Source: Paracidovorax anthurii
Lineage (GTDB): Bacteria; Pseudomonadota; Gammaproteobacteria; Burkholderiales; Burkholderiaceae_C
DNA length: 64,000 nt
Reading direction: 5' to 3'
Assembly: GCF_003269065.1 (NCBI RefSeq)
Contig: NZ_QLTA01000010.1
Span: 1-64,000 of the forward strand
In this document: one piece after another, positions 28,758-38,500 of the stretch
How the letters are laid out: each line of letters opens with the position of its first letter
Position numbering within the stretch: the first letter of the stretch is position 1
Notes under the pieces: generated by a model
Databases searched by the model: none
Told to the model about the DNA's origin: nothing
The model's input: the letters and a program-made list of their open reading frames with translations, nothing else
Made by a program: the position numbers and the translations under genes

Positions 28758-30032
28758 TCAGCCCTTGCGGGTCCAGACGGCCGCGAAAAAGCCGTCCGTC
28801 TGGTGCAGGTGGGGCCACAGGCGCAGATATCCAGTGCCGCTGGCACCGCCGCTGCACAGCCCCTCGGCCCCTTCCACCTTGAGCTGGGCCAGCAGCGCGC
28901 CCACGTCCTCCGCCGCGAAGTCCGGATGGGCCGCGCCGAAGGCCTCGGCGATGGCCTCGTTTTCCTCGGGCAGGATGCTGCAGGTGGCATACACCAGCCG
29001 GCCGCCCGGCTTGAGCAGGCGCGCGGCGCTCTCCAGGATGGCGGTCTGCTTGGCCACCAGTTCCTGCACGGCCTGGGGCGACTGGCGCCATTTCAGGTCG
29101 GGGTTGCGGCGCAGCGTGCCCAGGCCCGAGCACGGCGCATCGACCAGCACGCGGTCGATCTTGCCCGCCAGGCGCTTGATGCGGTCGTCGCGCTCGTGCG
29201 CGATGGCGGCCGGGTGCACGTTGGAGAGGCCGCTGCGCGCGAGCCGGGGCTTGAGGGCGTCCAGCCGGTGGGCCGAGACGTCGAAGGCATAGAGCCGGCC
29301 GGTGCTGCGCATGGCCGCGCCGATGGCGAGCGTCTTGCCGCCCGCGCCCGCGCAGAAATCCACCACCATCTCGCCGCGCCGGGACTGCAGCAGCAGCGCG
29401 AGGAGCTGCGAGCCCTCGTCCTGCACTTCGATGGCGCCGCGCGTGAAGGCATCGAGCTTGGTGAGCGCGGGCTTGCCGTCCACGCGCAGCCCCCAGGGGG
29501 AGTACGGCGTGGGCACGGCGGGGATGCCGGCCTTGGCCAACTCTTTGCGCACGTCGGCGCGCTTGTCCTTCAGGTCGTTGACGCGCAGGTCGAGCGGCGC
29601 CGGCTGCGAGAGGCTCTCGGCCAGCGCCCAGAAGCCCTCCCCGACCTGGCGCTTGAGCGGCTGCACGAGCCATTCGGGCAGGTTGTGGCGGTGCGGCTCC
29701 AGCAGGTCGGCCGGCGCGACCGCATCGCACTGGTCGAGCCAGTTCTTCTCGGTGTCGTTGAGTGCGCTCTTGAGGAAATCGCGCGGGCCGTGGAAGCCCA
29801 GGATGGCCAGGCGCCGCTCGCGCGGGCCGGAGCCCGAGCGCGCAAGCTGCTCGAACAGCAGCTTCTTGCGCAGCACGGTGTAGGCCGTCTCGGCCAGGGT
29901 GGCCCGCTCGCGCGGGCCGAGGGAGCGGTGGTCCCGGAAATAGCGGGACACGACGGCATCGGCGGGGTGTTCGAAGGTGAGGGTGAGCCTGACCAGTTCG
30001 GCGCAGGCATCCAGGAGGGCTTTCGGGTGCAT
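28758..30032 (-). CDS. RsmB/NOP-family RNA (cytosine-5) methyltransferase
   Basis: AdoMet-dependent m5C RNA methyltransferase. The N-terminal half (about 1-150) has a NusB-like helical part; the methyltransferase has motif I VVDFCAGAGGKTLAIG, the motif IV DAPCSGLGTLRRNPDLKW and motif VI ATCSILPEENE with the catalytic Cys. The ATG at 30032 (MHPKALLDACAELVRL) gives 424 aa. Whether it is the 16S C967 enzyme RsmB or a paralogue cannot be settled here; the usual fmt neighbour is absent. It is divergent from the DUF1653 gene. Confidence 0.87.
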   Translation of the reverse strand: MHPKALLDACAELVRLTLTFEHPADAVVSRYFRDHRSLGPRERATLAETAYTVLRKKLLFEQLARSGSGPRERRLAILGFHGPRDFLKSALNDTEKNWLDQCDAVAPADLLEPHRHNLPEWLVQPLKRQVGEGFWALAESLSQPAPLDLRVNDLKDKRADVRKELAKAGIPAVPTPYSPWGLRVDGKPALTKLDAFTRGAIEVQDEGSQLLALLLQSRRGEMVVDFCAGAGGKTLAIGAAMRSTGRLYAFDVSAHRLDALKPRLARSGLSNVHPAAIAHERDDRIKRLAGKIDRVLVDAPCSGLGTLRRNPDLKWRQSPQAVQELVAKQTAILESAARLLKPGGRLVYATCSILPEENEAIAEAFGAAHPDFAAEDVGALLAQLKVEGAEGLCSGGASGTGYLRLWPHLHQTDGFFAAVWTRKG

Positions 30033-30099
30033 GGGCGGGATTGTCCCATCCCCCCGCCTCCCGCTCCCCCACCACGCCGAGCGCCGCACAATGCGCCCC

Positions 30100-30369
30100 A
30101 TGCACAGCCCCTCCCACCCCGACGGCGATCTGCCGCCCCTGCCCGAAACGCCACCGGGCCTCTACCGCCACTACAAGGGCATGCTCTACGAGGTGATCGG
30201 CACCGCGCGCCACAGCGAGAGCCTGGAGCCGATGACGGTGTACCGCGCGCTCTACGGCGAGCGCGGGCTGTGGGTGCGGCCGGCGGCGATGTTCGCCGAG
30301 ACGGTGGACGTCGGCGGACAAACCCGGCCGCGCTTCGAGCGCGTGGACCCGGGGGCGGATACGGACTGA
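30100..30369 (+). CDS. DUF1653 family protein
   Basis: 89 aa, matching the small DUF1653 family: PGLYRHYKGMLYEVIGTARH, SESLEPMTVYRALYGERGLW, VRPAAMFAETVDVGG. The function is unknown; it is a soluble beta-rich domain. An alternative ATG lies three codons upstream (MRP-, 30091). It is divergent from the RNA methyltransferase. Just after its stop lie two copies of the 17-bp palindrome. Confidence 0.85.
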   Translation: MHSPSHPDGDLPPLPETPPGLYRHYKGMLYEVIGTARHSESLEPMTVYRALYGERGLWVRPAAMFAETVDVGGQTRPRFERVDPGADTD

Positions 30370-30404
30370 AACCGCGCCATGTCGCCGTATTTGCTATCGG
30401 AGTA

Positions 30405-30421
30405 GCTATTCTTTCGATAGC
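30405..30421. repeat. 17-bp palindrome GCTAT-N7-ATAGC, copy 3
   Basis: GCTATTCTTTCGATAGC, intergenic, after the DUF1653 gene. It is preceded by CATGTCGCCGTA (30379-30390) and a partial extra arm GCTATCGGAGTAGC (30393-30406). Confidence 0.65.
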
Positions 30422-30507
30422 AAACGGGCGTGGCGCGCCAGGTCGGCCCGTTCACCTGCCATTCCAAGCCCCACGGACGCCATGTCGCTGTCGGCGCTGC
30501 ATACTTT

Positions 30508-30524
30508 GCTACATATTCGATAGC
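30508..30524. repeat. 17-bp palindrome GCTAT-N7-ATAGC, copy 4
   Basis: GCTACATATTCGATAGC, with one arm mismatch. It is preceded by CATGTCGCTGT (30481-30491), a near copy of the CATGTCGCCGT block upstream of copy 3. The two copies lie about 100 bases apart at the end of the histidine-kinase gene. Confidence 0.6.
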
Positions 30525-30538
30525 AATCACCAGTCCGC

Positions 30539-31726
30539 TCAGCCCCCGCCCTCCCAGGCCCGGGGCAGCACCACCGTGGCCACCAGCCCGCCGCCCGGCG
30601 CGTTGGCCAGCGTGAGCGTGCCCCCGTGGCGCTGCACGATGTCGCGGGCGATCGACAGGCCCAGGCCCACGCCGCCGGAGTGGCGGTTGCGCGAGGCCTC
30701 GACGCGGTAGAAGGGCTCCATCACGCGGGCCAGGTGTTCCTCGGACAGCCCGGGCCCGTGGTCGCGCACGCGGATGTGCACGGCGCCGGGCCCGTCCTCC
30801 AGGGCGATCTCGGCGCCGCCGCCGTAGCGCACGGCATTGCCCACGAGGTTGTCCAGGCAGCGGCGCAGCGCGCCGGCGCGGGCGGGCAGCGGGCGGGCAT
30901 CGCCCTCGAAGCGGACGTCGTGGCCGCAGGCCTGCTCGTCGTCCACCAGGCTTTCGATGAGGGCGCGCACGTCCAGCGGCGCCAGCGGCTCGGCGCCAGC
31001 CACGCCGCGCAGGTGGTCGAGGGTGGCGGTGATCATGGCGTCCATCTCGGCGATGTCGCGCGTGAAGGCGGTGCGCTCGACCTCGCCGGCCAGGGATTCG
31101 GCACGCAGCCGCAGCCGCGTGAGGGGCGTGCGCAGGTCGTGCGAGACGGCGGCCACGAAGCGGTCGCGCTCGGAGAGCTGGCGCCGGATGCGGGCCTGCA
31201 TCTGGTTGAAGACGCGGCTGGCCTCGCGGCATTCGGCGGTGCCGTCCTCGGGCAGCGGCGGGCGGTGGATGTCGGCGCCGAGCTGGCGCGCGGCGGCGGC
31301 GAGCCGGTGCAGGGGCTGGGCCAGCCAGCGCGCGCCCCACCAGGCCGCGAGCATGAGCGCCGCGAGGCGCACGCCGATGTCCAGCAGCAGCCCGGGGTGC
31401 CACCAGCCGCCGTGCCTGGGCGGCGGCGGGTGCCGTGGGGGCGGCGGCGCGCCGTCGCCCTCCGGCGGCGCCCAGGCGGGGGGCGGCGCGGCGCCCGGGG
31501 CCTGGGAGGCACCGGGGCCGTTGCCGGGATCGGGACGGGGGCCCGGCCCGGGGTGCAGCTCGAACATCAGCGTGAGGGCCAGCACGTGGCTGGCGAGCAC
31601 GGCCACGAAGAGCAGCAGCGCGAGCCGGCCGAACAGCGAATCGGGCAGGCGGCGGGCGATGGCGGCGCGCCAGCCCGTGGGCGCGGACGGCGGCTCGGCG
31701 GGCTCCGCCTGCGGCGTGGCGCGCAT
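30539..31726 (-). CDS. Membrane sensor histidine kinase (HAMP, HisKA, HATPase)
   Basis: Sensor of the two-component pair with the next gene. Span 1 about 33-55, a periplasmic loop 56-110, span 2 about 111-130, HAMP (about 131-185), H-box SHDLRTPLTRL (His196), N-box RCLDNLVGNAVRYGG, G-boxes RDHGPGLSEEH and GVGLGLSIARDIV. Length 395 aa. The periplasmic loop is strikingly rich in Pro, Gly and His (for example APPPPRHPPPPRHGGWWHPG), too short and disordered for a PAS or Cache sensor. It starts six bases after the response-regulator stop. Confidence 0.93.
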   Translation of the reverse strand: MRATPQAEPAEPPSAPTGWRAAIARRLPDSLFGRLALLLFVAVLASHVLALTLMFELHPGPGPRPDPGNGPGASQAPGAAPPPAWAPPEGDGAPPPPRHPPPPRHGGWWHPGLLLDIGVRLAALMLAAWWGARWLAQPLHRLAAAARQLGADIHRPPLPEDGTAECREASRVFNQMQARIRRQLSERDRFVAAVSHDLRTPLTRLRLRAESLAGEVERTAFTRDIAEMDAMITATLDHLRGVAGAEPLAPLDVRALIESLVDDEQACGHDVRFEGDARPLPARAGALRRCLDNLVGNAVRYGGGAEIALEDGPGAVHIRVRDHGPGLSEEHLARVMEPFYRVEASRNRHSGGVGLGLSIARDIVQRHGGTLTLANAPGGGLVATVVLPRAWEGGG

Positions 31727-31732
31727 GGCCGC

Positions 31733-32467
31733 TCAGGCGCGGGCCGCGAGGCCCTGCACGGTCTGGATGTTGAAGAGGTAGCCCGAGCCGCGCACGGTCT
31801 TGATGAGCGAGGGCGCGCGCGGGTCGTCGGAGAGCTTGTGGCGCAGCCGCGACACGAGCAGGTCGATGCTGCGCTCGAACGATTCCATGGCGCGGCCCCG
31901 CGCGTGCTCCATGAGCTGGTCGCGGCTGCACACGCGCCGGGGCATGCGCAGGAAGGTGCACAGCAGGCGGAATTCGGCGTTGGACAGCGGCACGGTGACG
32001 CCCCCGGGCGAGACCAGGTGGCGCTCGACGCTGTGCAGCGCCCAGCCGTCGAAGCGCACCACGTCGGCTGGCGCGGCGGGCGCGGGCGCCGCCGGGCGGC
32101 CCTGCGCGGCGGCGCGGCGCAGCACGCTGTGGATGCGCGCCACCAGTTCGCGCGGCTCGAAGGGCTTGGTCATGTAGTCGTCGGCGCCCAGCTCCAGCCC
32201 CAGCACGCGGTCGTAGGCGTCGGCGCGGGCGGTGAGCATGATGAGGGGCACGGAGGAGGTGGCGCGCAGCTCGCGCGCCAGGGTCATGCCGTCGGTGCCG
32301 GGCAGCATGAGGTCGAGCACCACGAGGTCCATGGGCTGCTCCGCCATGCGGGCGCGCATGGCCGCGCCGTCGTGCGCGGCGTGGGCCGCGTAGCCGAAGC
32401 GGCCGAGGTAGCCGGTCAGCAGCGCGGTGATGTCGTCGTCGTCATCGACCACGAGGATGTGTTGCAT
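31733..32467 (-). CDS. OmpR-family response regulator
   Basis: Receiver domain (1-120) with acidic pocket DDDDD (8-12), phospho-acceptor Asp52 (VVLDLMLPGTDG) and Lys101 (DDYMTKPFEP); the winged helix (about 145-235) has the OmpR pattern LSNAEFRLLCTFLRMPRRVC, LMEHARGRAMESFERSIDLL and LIKTVRGSGYLF. Length 244 aa. It lies upstream of the kinase and divergent from the EF-hand gene. A TTGTACC-N6-GGTACAA palindrome lies in the shared upstream region. The frame stays open far upstream, but the ATG at 32467 is the only sensible start. Confidence 0.94.
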   Translation of the reverse strand: MQHILVVDDDDDITALLTGYLGRFGYAAHAAHDGAAMRARMAEQPMDLVVLDLMLPGTDGMTLARELRATSSVPLIMLTARADAYDRVLGLELGADDYMTKPFEPRELVARIHSVLRRAAAQGRPAAPAPAAPADVVRFDGWALHSVERHLVSPGGVTVPLSNAEFRLLCTFLRMPRRVCSRDQLMEHARGRAMESFERSIDLLVSRLRHKLSDDPRAPSLIKTVRGSGYLFNIQTVQGLAARA

Positions 32468-32585
32468 GGCGCGGGCGCAGGAGGGTGAAGAAAAGGCGTT
32501 CGCCGCAGTGTATGCAGCGGCGCGCGGCGCGGTCGCGCCGAACAGGGCGGCTTTTGCCCCGCTGTTCCGACCTTGGAAACGCCTC

Positions 32586-32605
32586 TTGTACCAGCGCCGG
32601 TACAA
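32586..32605. promoter_or_regulatory. Palindromic operator candidate between response regulator and EF-hand gene
   Basis: TTGTACC-AGCGCC-GGTACAA, a perfect 7-bp inverted repeat, 119 bases upstream of the response-regulator start and 131 bases upstream of the EF-hand gene. Its central position fits a site for control of either gene. Such dyads suit a dimeric regulator; OmpR-type proteins usually prefer direct repeats, so another regulator is possible. Confidence 0.45.
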
Positions 32606-32735
32606 ACGCGACAAAACGCCGTTACCCGCGCCGCCAAGAATGCCCCACAGGCCCAGGCATCCCGCCGTGGTCTCCCAGGCTCCAGGGCCCGCGCGGGCGG
32701 CGGGGCCGCCAACCCCATCATTGAAAGGAACGACG

Positions 32736-33851
32736 ATGACGACCATCAGTAGTGTCGGCAGCAGCAGCGCGTGGTCCTCCGCCGCCAGCCTGCAGCGCAC
32801 GCAGCGGCGCGGGCCGCCTTCGCCCGAGGAGCTGCTGTCGAAGCTGGACGCCGACGGCAGCGGCGGCGTGAGCGGCACCGAGCTGCAGGGCCTGCTCGAC
32901 AAGGTGGCGAAGAAGGGCGGCGCGGACAGCGCCACCACCAGCGCCACCGACCTCGTGACCCAGTACGACAGCGACGGCGACGGCAGCCTGAACGCGCAGG
33001 AGCTGGGCAAGACGCTGGAGAGCCTGATGCCCCAGCGCTCCACCATGGACTTCGCCCAGGCGCGCAGCACCAGCGGCACCAGCAGCAGCGGCGCCACCGG
33101 CCAGGCCGGCGACGACCTGTTCGGCAAGGTGGACCAGGACGGCGACGGCAGCGTGAGCAAGGAAGAGCTGCAGGCGCTGCTGGAGAAGATGTCCGGCGGC
33201 ACGGCCAGCGCCACGGGCACCAGCAGCGACGAGGCGTTCAGCCAGCTCGACAGCGACGGCGACGGCAAGCTCTCGCAGGCCGAGTTCGACGCGGGCCGCC
33301 CCTCCGGCGGCGCACAGGGCGAGGCCGGCGGCGCGCAGGGCATGGCCGGCGGCATGCCGCCGCCCCCGCCCGGCGGACCGGGTGGCCCGGGCGGACCGGG
33401 CGGCGCCCAAGGATCAAGCGCCTCGTCGTCGTCCGGCAGCAGCACCAGCTACGACCCGCTGGACACCAACGAGGACGGCGTGGTGTCGGCCGCCGAGCGC
33501 GCGGCGGGCGCGGTGGCCTCCAGCGATGCCAGCAGCGAGACGGATGCGATCACCGCCCTCTTCAATGCCATCGACACCGACGGCGACAAGAAGGTGAGCG
33601 ACTCCGAGGCGCAGAGCTTCATCGCGCAGCTGACGAGCCAGTACGCGGCGGCGACCGCCAGCGGCACGTCGTCGTCCACTGCCTCGTCGTCATCCTCGTC
33701 ATCCTCGTCGTCGTCGGACACCAGCAGCAGCAACAGCAGCGGCCGCATCGACCTGGCCCAGCTCGCCGCGCTGGCCCGCCGCCAGTACGAGGCCACGGCC
33801 AGCGGCTGGGCGGAGAGCAGCCGCTCCAGCACGGTCAGCGCCCTGGCCTGA
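32736..33851 (+). CDS. Protein with six EF-hand calcium-binding loops
   Basis: 371 aa. Six canonical 12-residue loops are readable: DADGSGGVSGTE (38-49), DSDGDGSLNAQE (78-89), DQDGDGSVSKEE (133-144), DSDGDGKLSQAE (172-183), DTNEDGVVSAAE (243-254) and DTDGDKKVSDSE (280-291), with Asp at 1 and 3 and Glu at 12. They form three pairs joined by Ser/Gly/Pro linkers, including a Pro/Gly stretch (206-224) and a poly-Ser stretch (317-333). No Sec signal is visible; the N-terminus is Ser-rich (MTTISSVGSSSAWSSAASLQ), as in some type III or type I secreted proteins. Divergent from the two-component system. Confidence 0.85.
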   Translation: MTTISSVGSSSAWSSAASLQRTQRRGPPSPEELLSKLDADGSGGVSGTELQGLLDKVAKKGGADSATTSATDLVTQYDSDGDGSLNAQELGKTLESLMPQRSTMDFAQARSTSGTSSSGATGQAGDDLFGKVDQDGDGSVSKEELQALLEKMSGGTASATGTSSDEAFSQLDSDGDGKLSQAEFDAGRPSGGAQGEAGGAQGMAGGMPPPPPGGPGGPGGPGGAQGSSASSSSGSSTSYDPLDTNEDGVVSAAERAAGAVASSDASSETDAITALFNAIDTDGDKKVSDSEAQSFIAQLTSQYAAATASGTSSSTASSSSSSSSSSSDTSSSNSSGRIDLAQLAALARRQYEATASGWAESSRSSTVSALA

Positions 33852-34080
33852 TCGGCCTGCGCGCCCCGGCCCCGCGCCCTCCCCTGCCGGCACCCATGCT
33901 CCGCCGGCCGGGGCAGGGCCGGCGCACCGGTTGCCTGTTCCCCGCAGTGCTGCGAAGCCCGTCAGTGGACGAACTGCGGGGGCCGGCGCCTCGCGGCCCC
34001 CGCACGGGGCGCCGCCGGGGTCGCCCGGGAGGTTTCCGGGGTCAAATTGCCTTCACGTCGCCGTAAACACGATCTCTTCA

Positions 34081-34097
34081 GCTATTTTTTCGATAGC
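34081..34097. repeat. 17-bp palindrome GCTAT-N7-ATAGC, copy 5 (overlaps purN stop)
   Basis: GCTATTTTTTCGATAGC. On the minus strand it supplies the last codons and TAG stop of purN. CACGTCGCCGTA lies 20-30 bases before it (34054-34065), as with copies 3 and 4. Confidence 0.65.
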
Positions 34098-34666
34098 AAA
34101 AGACCGATCACCGCGCGCGGATAGATGGCATGCTCCTGCACCAGCACGCGGGCGGCCAGGTCGGCGGCCGTGTCGCCCGGCAGCACGGGCACCACGCCCT
34201 GCGCGAGGATGGGCCCGGCGTCCAGCTCCGGCGTGACGAGGTGCACCGTGGCGCCCGCCACCTGGCAGCCCGCGTCGATCGCGCGCTGGTGCGTGTCCAG
34301 CCCCGGGAAGGCCGGCAGCAGCGAGGGGTGGATGTTGACCAGCCGGCCCGCGTAGTGCGCGACGAAGCCGGGGGTGAGGATGCGCATGAAGCCCGCGAGC
34401 ACCACCAGGGCCGGCTCGTGCGCGTCGATGCGCTGCATGAGCGCGGCGTCGAAGTCCTCGCGCGACCCGTAGGCCTTGTGGTCGAGCGCCTCGGTGGCGA
34501 TGCCCTCCTGCCGCGCCCAGGCCAGGCCCGGCGCCCCGGCCTTGTTGCTCAGCACCGCCGCCACCCGCGCGCCGTGGCGGCCGGCCCAGTCCTGCTCCCG
34601 CGCGGCGCGCACGATGGCCGCCATGTTGGAGCCGCCGCCCGAGATCAAAATCACGATGTTCTTCAT
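34082..34666 (-). CDS. purN: Phosphoribosylglycinamide formyltransferase
   Basis: Third step of purine synthesis: transfers formyl from 10-formyl-THF to [23 protein letters not shown] (phosphate loop), [20 protein letters not shown], then [20 protein letters not shown] with the catalytic Asn/His pair, and [17 protein letters not shown] with the catalytic Asp are complete. Length 194 aa is normal. The final residues LLLSKK and the stop codon come from the 17-bp palindrome, so the natural C-terminus was probably altered by that repeat. Divergent from yceH; monocistronic. Confidence 0.95.
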   Translation of the reverse strand: MKNIVILISGGGSNMAAIVRAAREQDWAGRHGARVAAVLSNKAGAPGLAWARQEGIATEALDHKAYGSREDFDAALMQRIDAHEPALVVLAGFMRILTPGFVAHYAGRLVNIHPSLLPAFPGLDTHQRAIDAGCQVAGATVHLVTPELDAGPILAQGVVPVLPGDTAADLAARVLVQEHAIYPRAVIGLLLSKK

Positions 34667-34728
34667 GGGGCGCGGATTATCGCCGCGTCCTTCCCCATCG
34701 TTTTTCCCCGCACCTTCCAGGCCGCTCC

Positions 34729-35424
34729 ATGCCCTTCGATCCCCGCCTCCAGCCCCTCTCCGCCGCCGAAGCCCGCGTGCTCGGCACCCTCATGGAAAAG
34801 GCCCGCACCGTGCCGGACAGCTACCCGCTCACGCTCAACGCGGTGGTCACCGGCTGCAACCAGAAATCGAGCCGCGAGCCGGTGATGGCGCTCACCGACT
34901 CCGAGGCCCGCGAGGCGCTCGACAGCCTGCGCCAGCGCGCGCTGGCCATGGAGATCGGCGGCCAGCGCGCCACGCGCTGGGAGCACAACTTCACGCGCGC
35001 CGTGGGCGTGCCCGACCAGTCGGCCGCGCTGCTGGGCCTGCTGATGCTGCGCGGCCCGCAGACGGCCGGCGAGCTGCGCATCAACACCGAGCGCTGGCAC
35101 CGCTTCGCGGACATCTCCTCGGTGGAGGCCTTCCTCGACGAGCTGCAGTCGCGCAGCGACGAGAAGGGCGGCCCGCTGGTCGTGCTGCTGCCGCGCGCGC
35201 CGGGCGCCCGGGAGCCGCGCTGGGCGCACCTGCTGTGCGGGCCCGTGAGCGCCGAGGCGCTCACGGCCGCCTATCCCGCATCCGCCGCCCCCGCGCCTGC
35301 CCACGAGGCCGACCCGGCCCTGGCCGGGCGCGTGGCCGCGCTGGAAGCCGAGGTGGCGGCGCTGCGCCAGTCGCTCGCCGCGCTGTGCGGCCAGCTCGGG
35401 GTGCCGCTCCCCGGGCAGGAATGA
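34729..35424 (+). CDS. yceH: YceH-family (DUF480) protein
   Basis: 231 aa. The DUF480 pattern is clear: [60 protein letters not shown] and [20 protein letters not shown]. It is a pair of winged-helix domains without an assigned function. The last 40 residues form a heptad-rich helix ([20 protein letters not shown]), likely a coiled coil for dimer formation. Divergent from purN. Confidence 0.9.
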   Translation: MPFDPRLQPLSAAEARVLGTLMEKARTVPDSYPLTLNAVVTGCNQKSSREPVMALTDSEAREALDSLRQRALAMEIGGQRATRWEHNFTRAVGVPDQSAALLGLLMLRGPQTAGELRINTERWHRFADISSVEAFLDELQSRSDEKGGPLVVLLPRAPGAREPRWAHLLCGPVSAEALTAAYPASAAPAPAHEADPALAGRVAALEAEVAALRQSLAALCGQLGVPLPGQE

Positions 35425-35542
35425 CGCCAACATCCGCATCAATTCATACATCCCATAAAACATATTCATGAAACTTCCTGCCCGGCCCGCAGGAAGCCTC
35501 GGATAGAAAGGCAGGTTCCATTCGACGGAACAAGGACACGAG

Positions 35543-38500
35543 ATGAGGACGAGGGATGCGGTTTTCTCCGCGCTGTGGGCTGTGCCGCTCGCGATCGCGG
35601 CCCAGGAGGTGATACCCGATTTTTACAAGGACCCGGGCATCTACCCCAACAGGGACTACGTCAACCAGGGCTTCGGCGAGCACGTCGATCCGTTCACCGG
35701 GTCCCTGCAGCTCCACTACGTGGACATGCACCTGCCGGGCAACGGCAAGTTCGACCTCAAGATCATCCGCTCCTACAACAGCGCATCGGTCGAGCCCACC
35801 AACCCCGCCACGCATGAGTCGCTGGCCGGCGTGGGCTGGAACATCCACTTCGGCAGGGTGCTGAAAAGCCGGGAAACCACCCTCTGCGGGAACAAGAACG
35901 CGCAAAGCGTCGCCGACAACCCCGTGCTGGAGCTGCCCGACGGCAGCCGGCAGCTGCTGGCCTTCACCGGCAGCACGTCGCCCCTGATGCTGACGACCCA
36001 GCGGTGGCGCGCGGACTGCATCACCTCGGGCGCCGGCGGCCTGCTGGTCACCTCGCCCGGCGGCACCCAGTACCAGATGACCCAGCTGGTGAACGTGGGC
36101 TCCGGCGTCAACCCCGTCTATGCCTGGTTCACCACCCGCATCACGGACCGCAACGGCAACTCCGCCACCATCGCCTATGCCGCGGAGGCCTCCCCGCAGA
36201 TCTCCGGCGTCACCACCAGCGACGGGCGCTCCGTGGGCTTCTCGTACGCGGACAGCGGCCTGGCCAGCCGCCGCATCACCGCCATCTCCAGCGCCGGGCA
36301 GACGTTCAGCTACGGCTACCAGGCCATCAGCGGATACACCGGCAAGTACCACCTCACCGCCGTCACCCGGCCCGGGGGCACCGCCTGGAACTACGAGTAC
36401 AACGGCAACCTGAACAGCGCCCCGGGCAGCCACGTGGTCCGCCGCGTCATGCATCCGGAGGGTGGAAGCATCGCCTACACCTACGGCTTCGTCTATTTCG
36501 ACAACCAGGCCAACCCCGCCAGCCGCTCCACCGTGGTGACCGGCAAGACGCGCAGCACCGGCGGCACGTGGTCGTTCAGCTACGCGCCGGGCGCGCCCGG
36601 CAGCTACGACACCACCACGGTCAACGCACCCGACGGCACCACGGTCTATCGCCACATCGGCCCCAACTATTCCAGCTCGGGCACGGTGTGGATGGTGGGG
36701 CTGCTGGCCTCCAAGGCGATCGGCGGCCTGCAGACGGAGACCTACACCTGGGGCAAACAGAAGATCTCCAGCGAGAACAACTTCCGCCCCGGGGCCTTCG
36801 TGCTCAAGGTGGATGCGGGCGAGGTCAACGCCCCGCTGCTCACCCAGAAGACCATCGTGCGCGACGGCGCCTCGCACACCACCAGCTACTCGGGCTTCGA
36901 CGGCTACGGCAACCCCGGCACGGTGACCGAATCGGGGCCGCAATCGGGCAACCGCACGTCGCAGCTCACGTATTACGTCAATCCATCCAAGTGGATCCTC
37001 CACCAGCTGCAGAACGACAACCGCTCGGGCGCCCAGGTCTCCCGGACCTTCGATGCCAACGGCAACATGACGTCGATCACCCGGGACGGCGTCACCACCC
37101 GCCATGCCTACGACAGCCAGGGCAACATCGCCTCCACCACCTTCCCCCGCGGCGTCACGCACACCTACGGCTCCTACAAGCGCGGCATCGCCCAGGCGGA
37201 GCAGCAGCCCGAGGGGATCTCGATCTCCCGCACGGTCAGCGACGCGGGCAACGTGACCTCCGAGACGAATGGCGGCGGCCAGACCTTCGGCTACGCCTAC
37301 GACGGCCTCAACCGGCTCATCTCCGTGGCCTACCCGACGGGCAACCCCGTCACCCTCTCGTACGGCGCCGCGTCCCGGATCGTGGGCCGCGGCATGCTGT
37401 CCGAGACCACCCAGTACGACGGCTTCGGCAACGCGATCTCCATCAACACCGGCGGCATCGTCCGGTCCTTCGCGGTGGACGCGCTGGGCCGCAAGGTCTT
37501 CGAATCCAACCCCGGCACCAGCGCGGGCACGGCCTACCAGTACGACGTGCTCGGCCGCCCGGTGCGCATCGCGAACGCCGACGGCACGGCGCGCATGATC
37601 AGCTACGGCGCGGGCACGCAGACGGTGACGGACGAGCGCGGCAAGGCCACCACGCACGTCTACCGCGCCTACGGAGACCCCGACAGGCGGTTCCTGATGG
37701 CGGTTTCCACCGCGGAGCCCGCCACCAACCTCACCATCGCCCGCAACAGCCGCGACCTCGTCACGGACATCGTCCAGGCGGGGGTGATGCGCAGCTACGG
37801 CTACAACGGCAACTACTACCTCTCGTCCGCCACCCACCCCGAAAGCGGAACCACCAGCTACGGAAGGGATGCCGCGGGCAACATGACCTCGCGCAGCGCC
37901 GGCACGCTGGGCACCATTGCCTACACCTACGACGGCCAGAACCGCCTGCGGTCCATCACCTATCCGGGATCGACCGGCAACGTGGCGCATGCCTACGACG
38001 GCGCCCACCGGCTGATGAACACCTCGTCCCCCGACGCCAGCCGCAGCTTCGCCTACGACGGCAATGGCAACATCGTGCAGGAAAACCTGAACACCGCGGG
38101 CATCTCGTGGAGCGCCCGGTACGGCTACGACGGCAACGACCGCCTGACGTCCATCACCTACCCCCGCTCCGGGAGCACGGTGACCTACGGGCTCGACGGC
38201 CTGGGCCGGCCCACCTCGGTGTCCGGCTACGTCAACAGCGTGGCGTACTGGCCCTCGGGGCAGATCCAGCGCATCGCCTATGCCAATGGCGTCCAGTCGG
38301 ACTACGGGCAGCACCCGCGGCTCTGGGCCAGCTCCTTCGCCACCTCCCGGTCCGGGAGCTACTTCCACCAGTCGGCCTACACCTACGATGGCGCCGGCAA
38401 CCTCATGGGCATCAGCGACTCCGTCGATCCCCAGTACACCCGGATGCTGGGGTACGACGGCGTGAACCGCCTGACCACCCTGTCCACCCCGAACGGCAGC

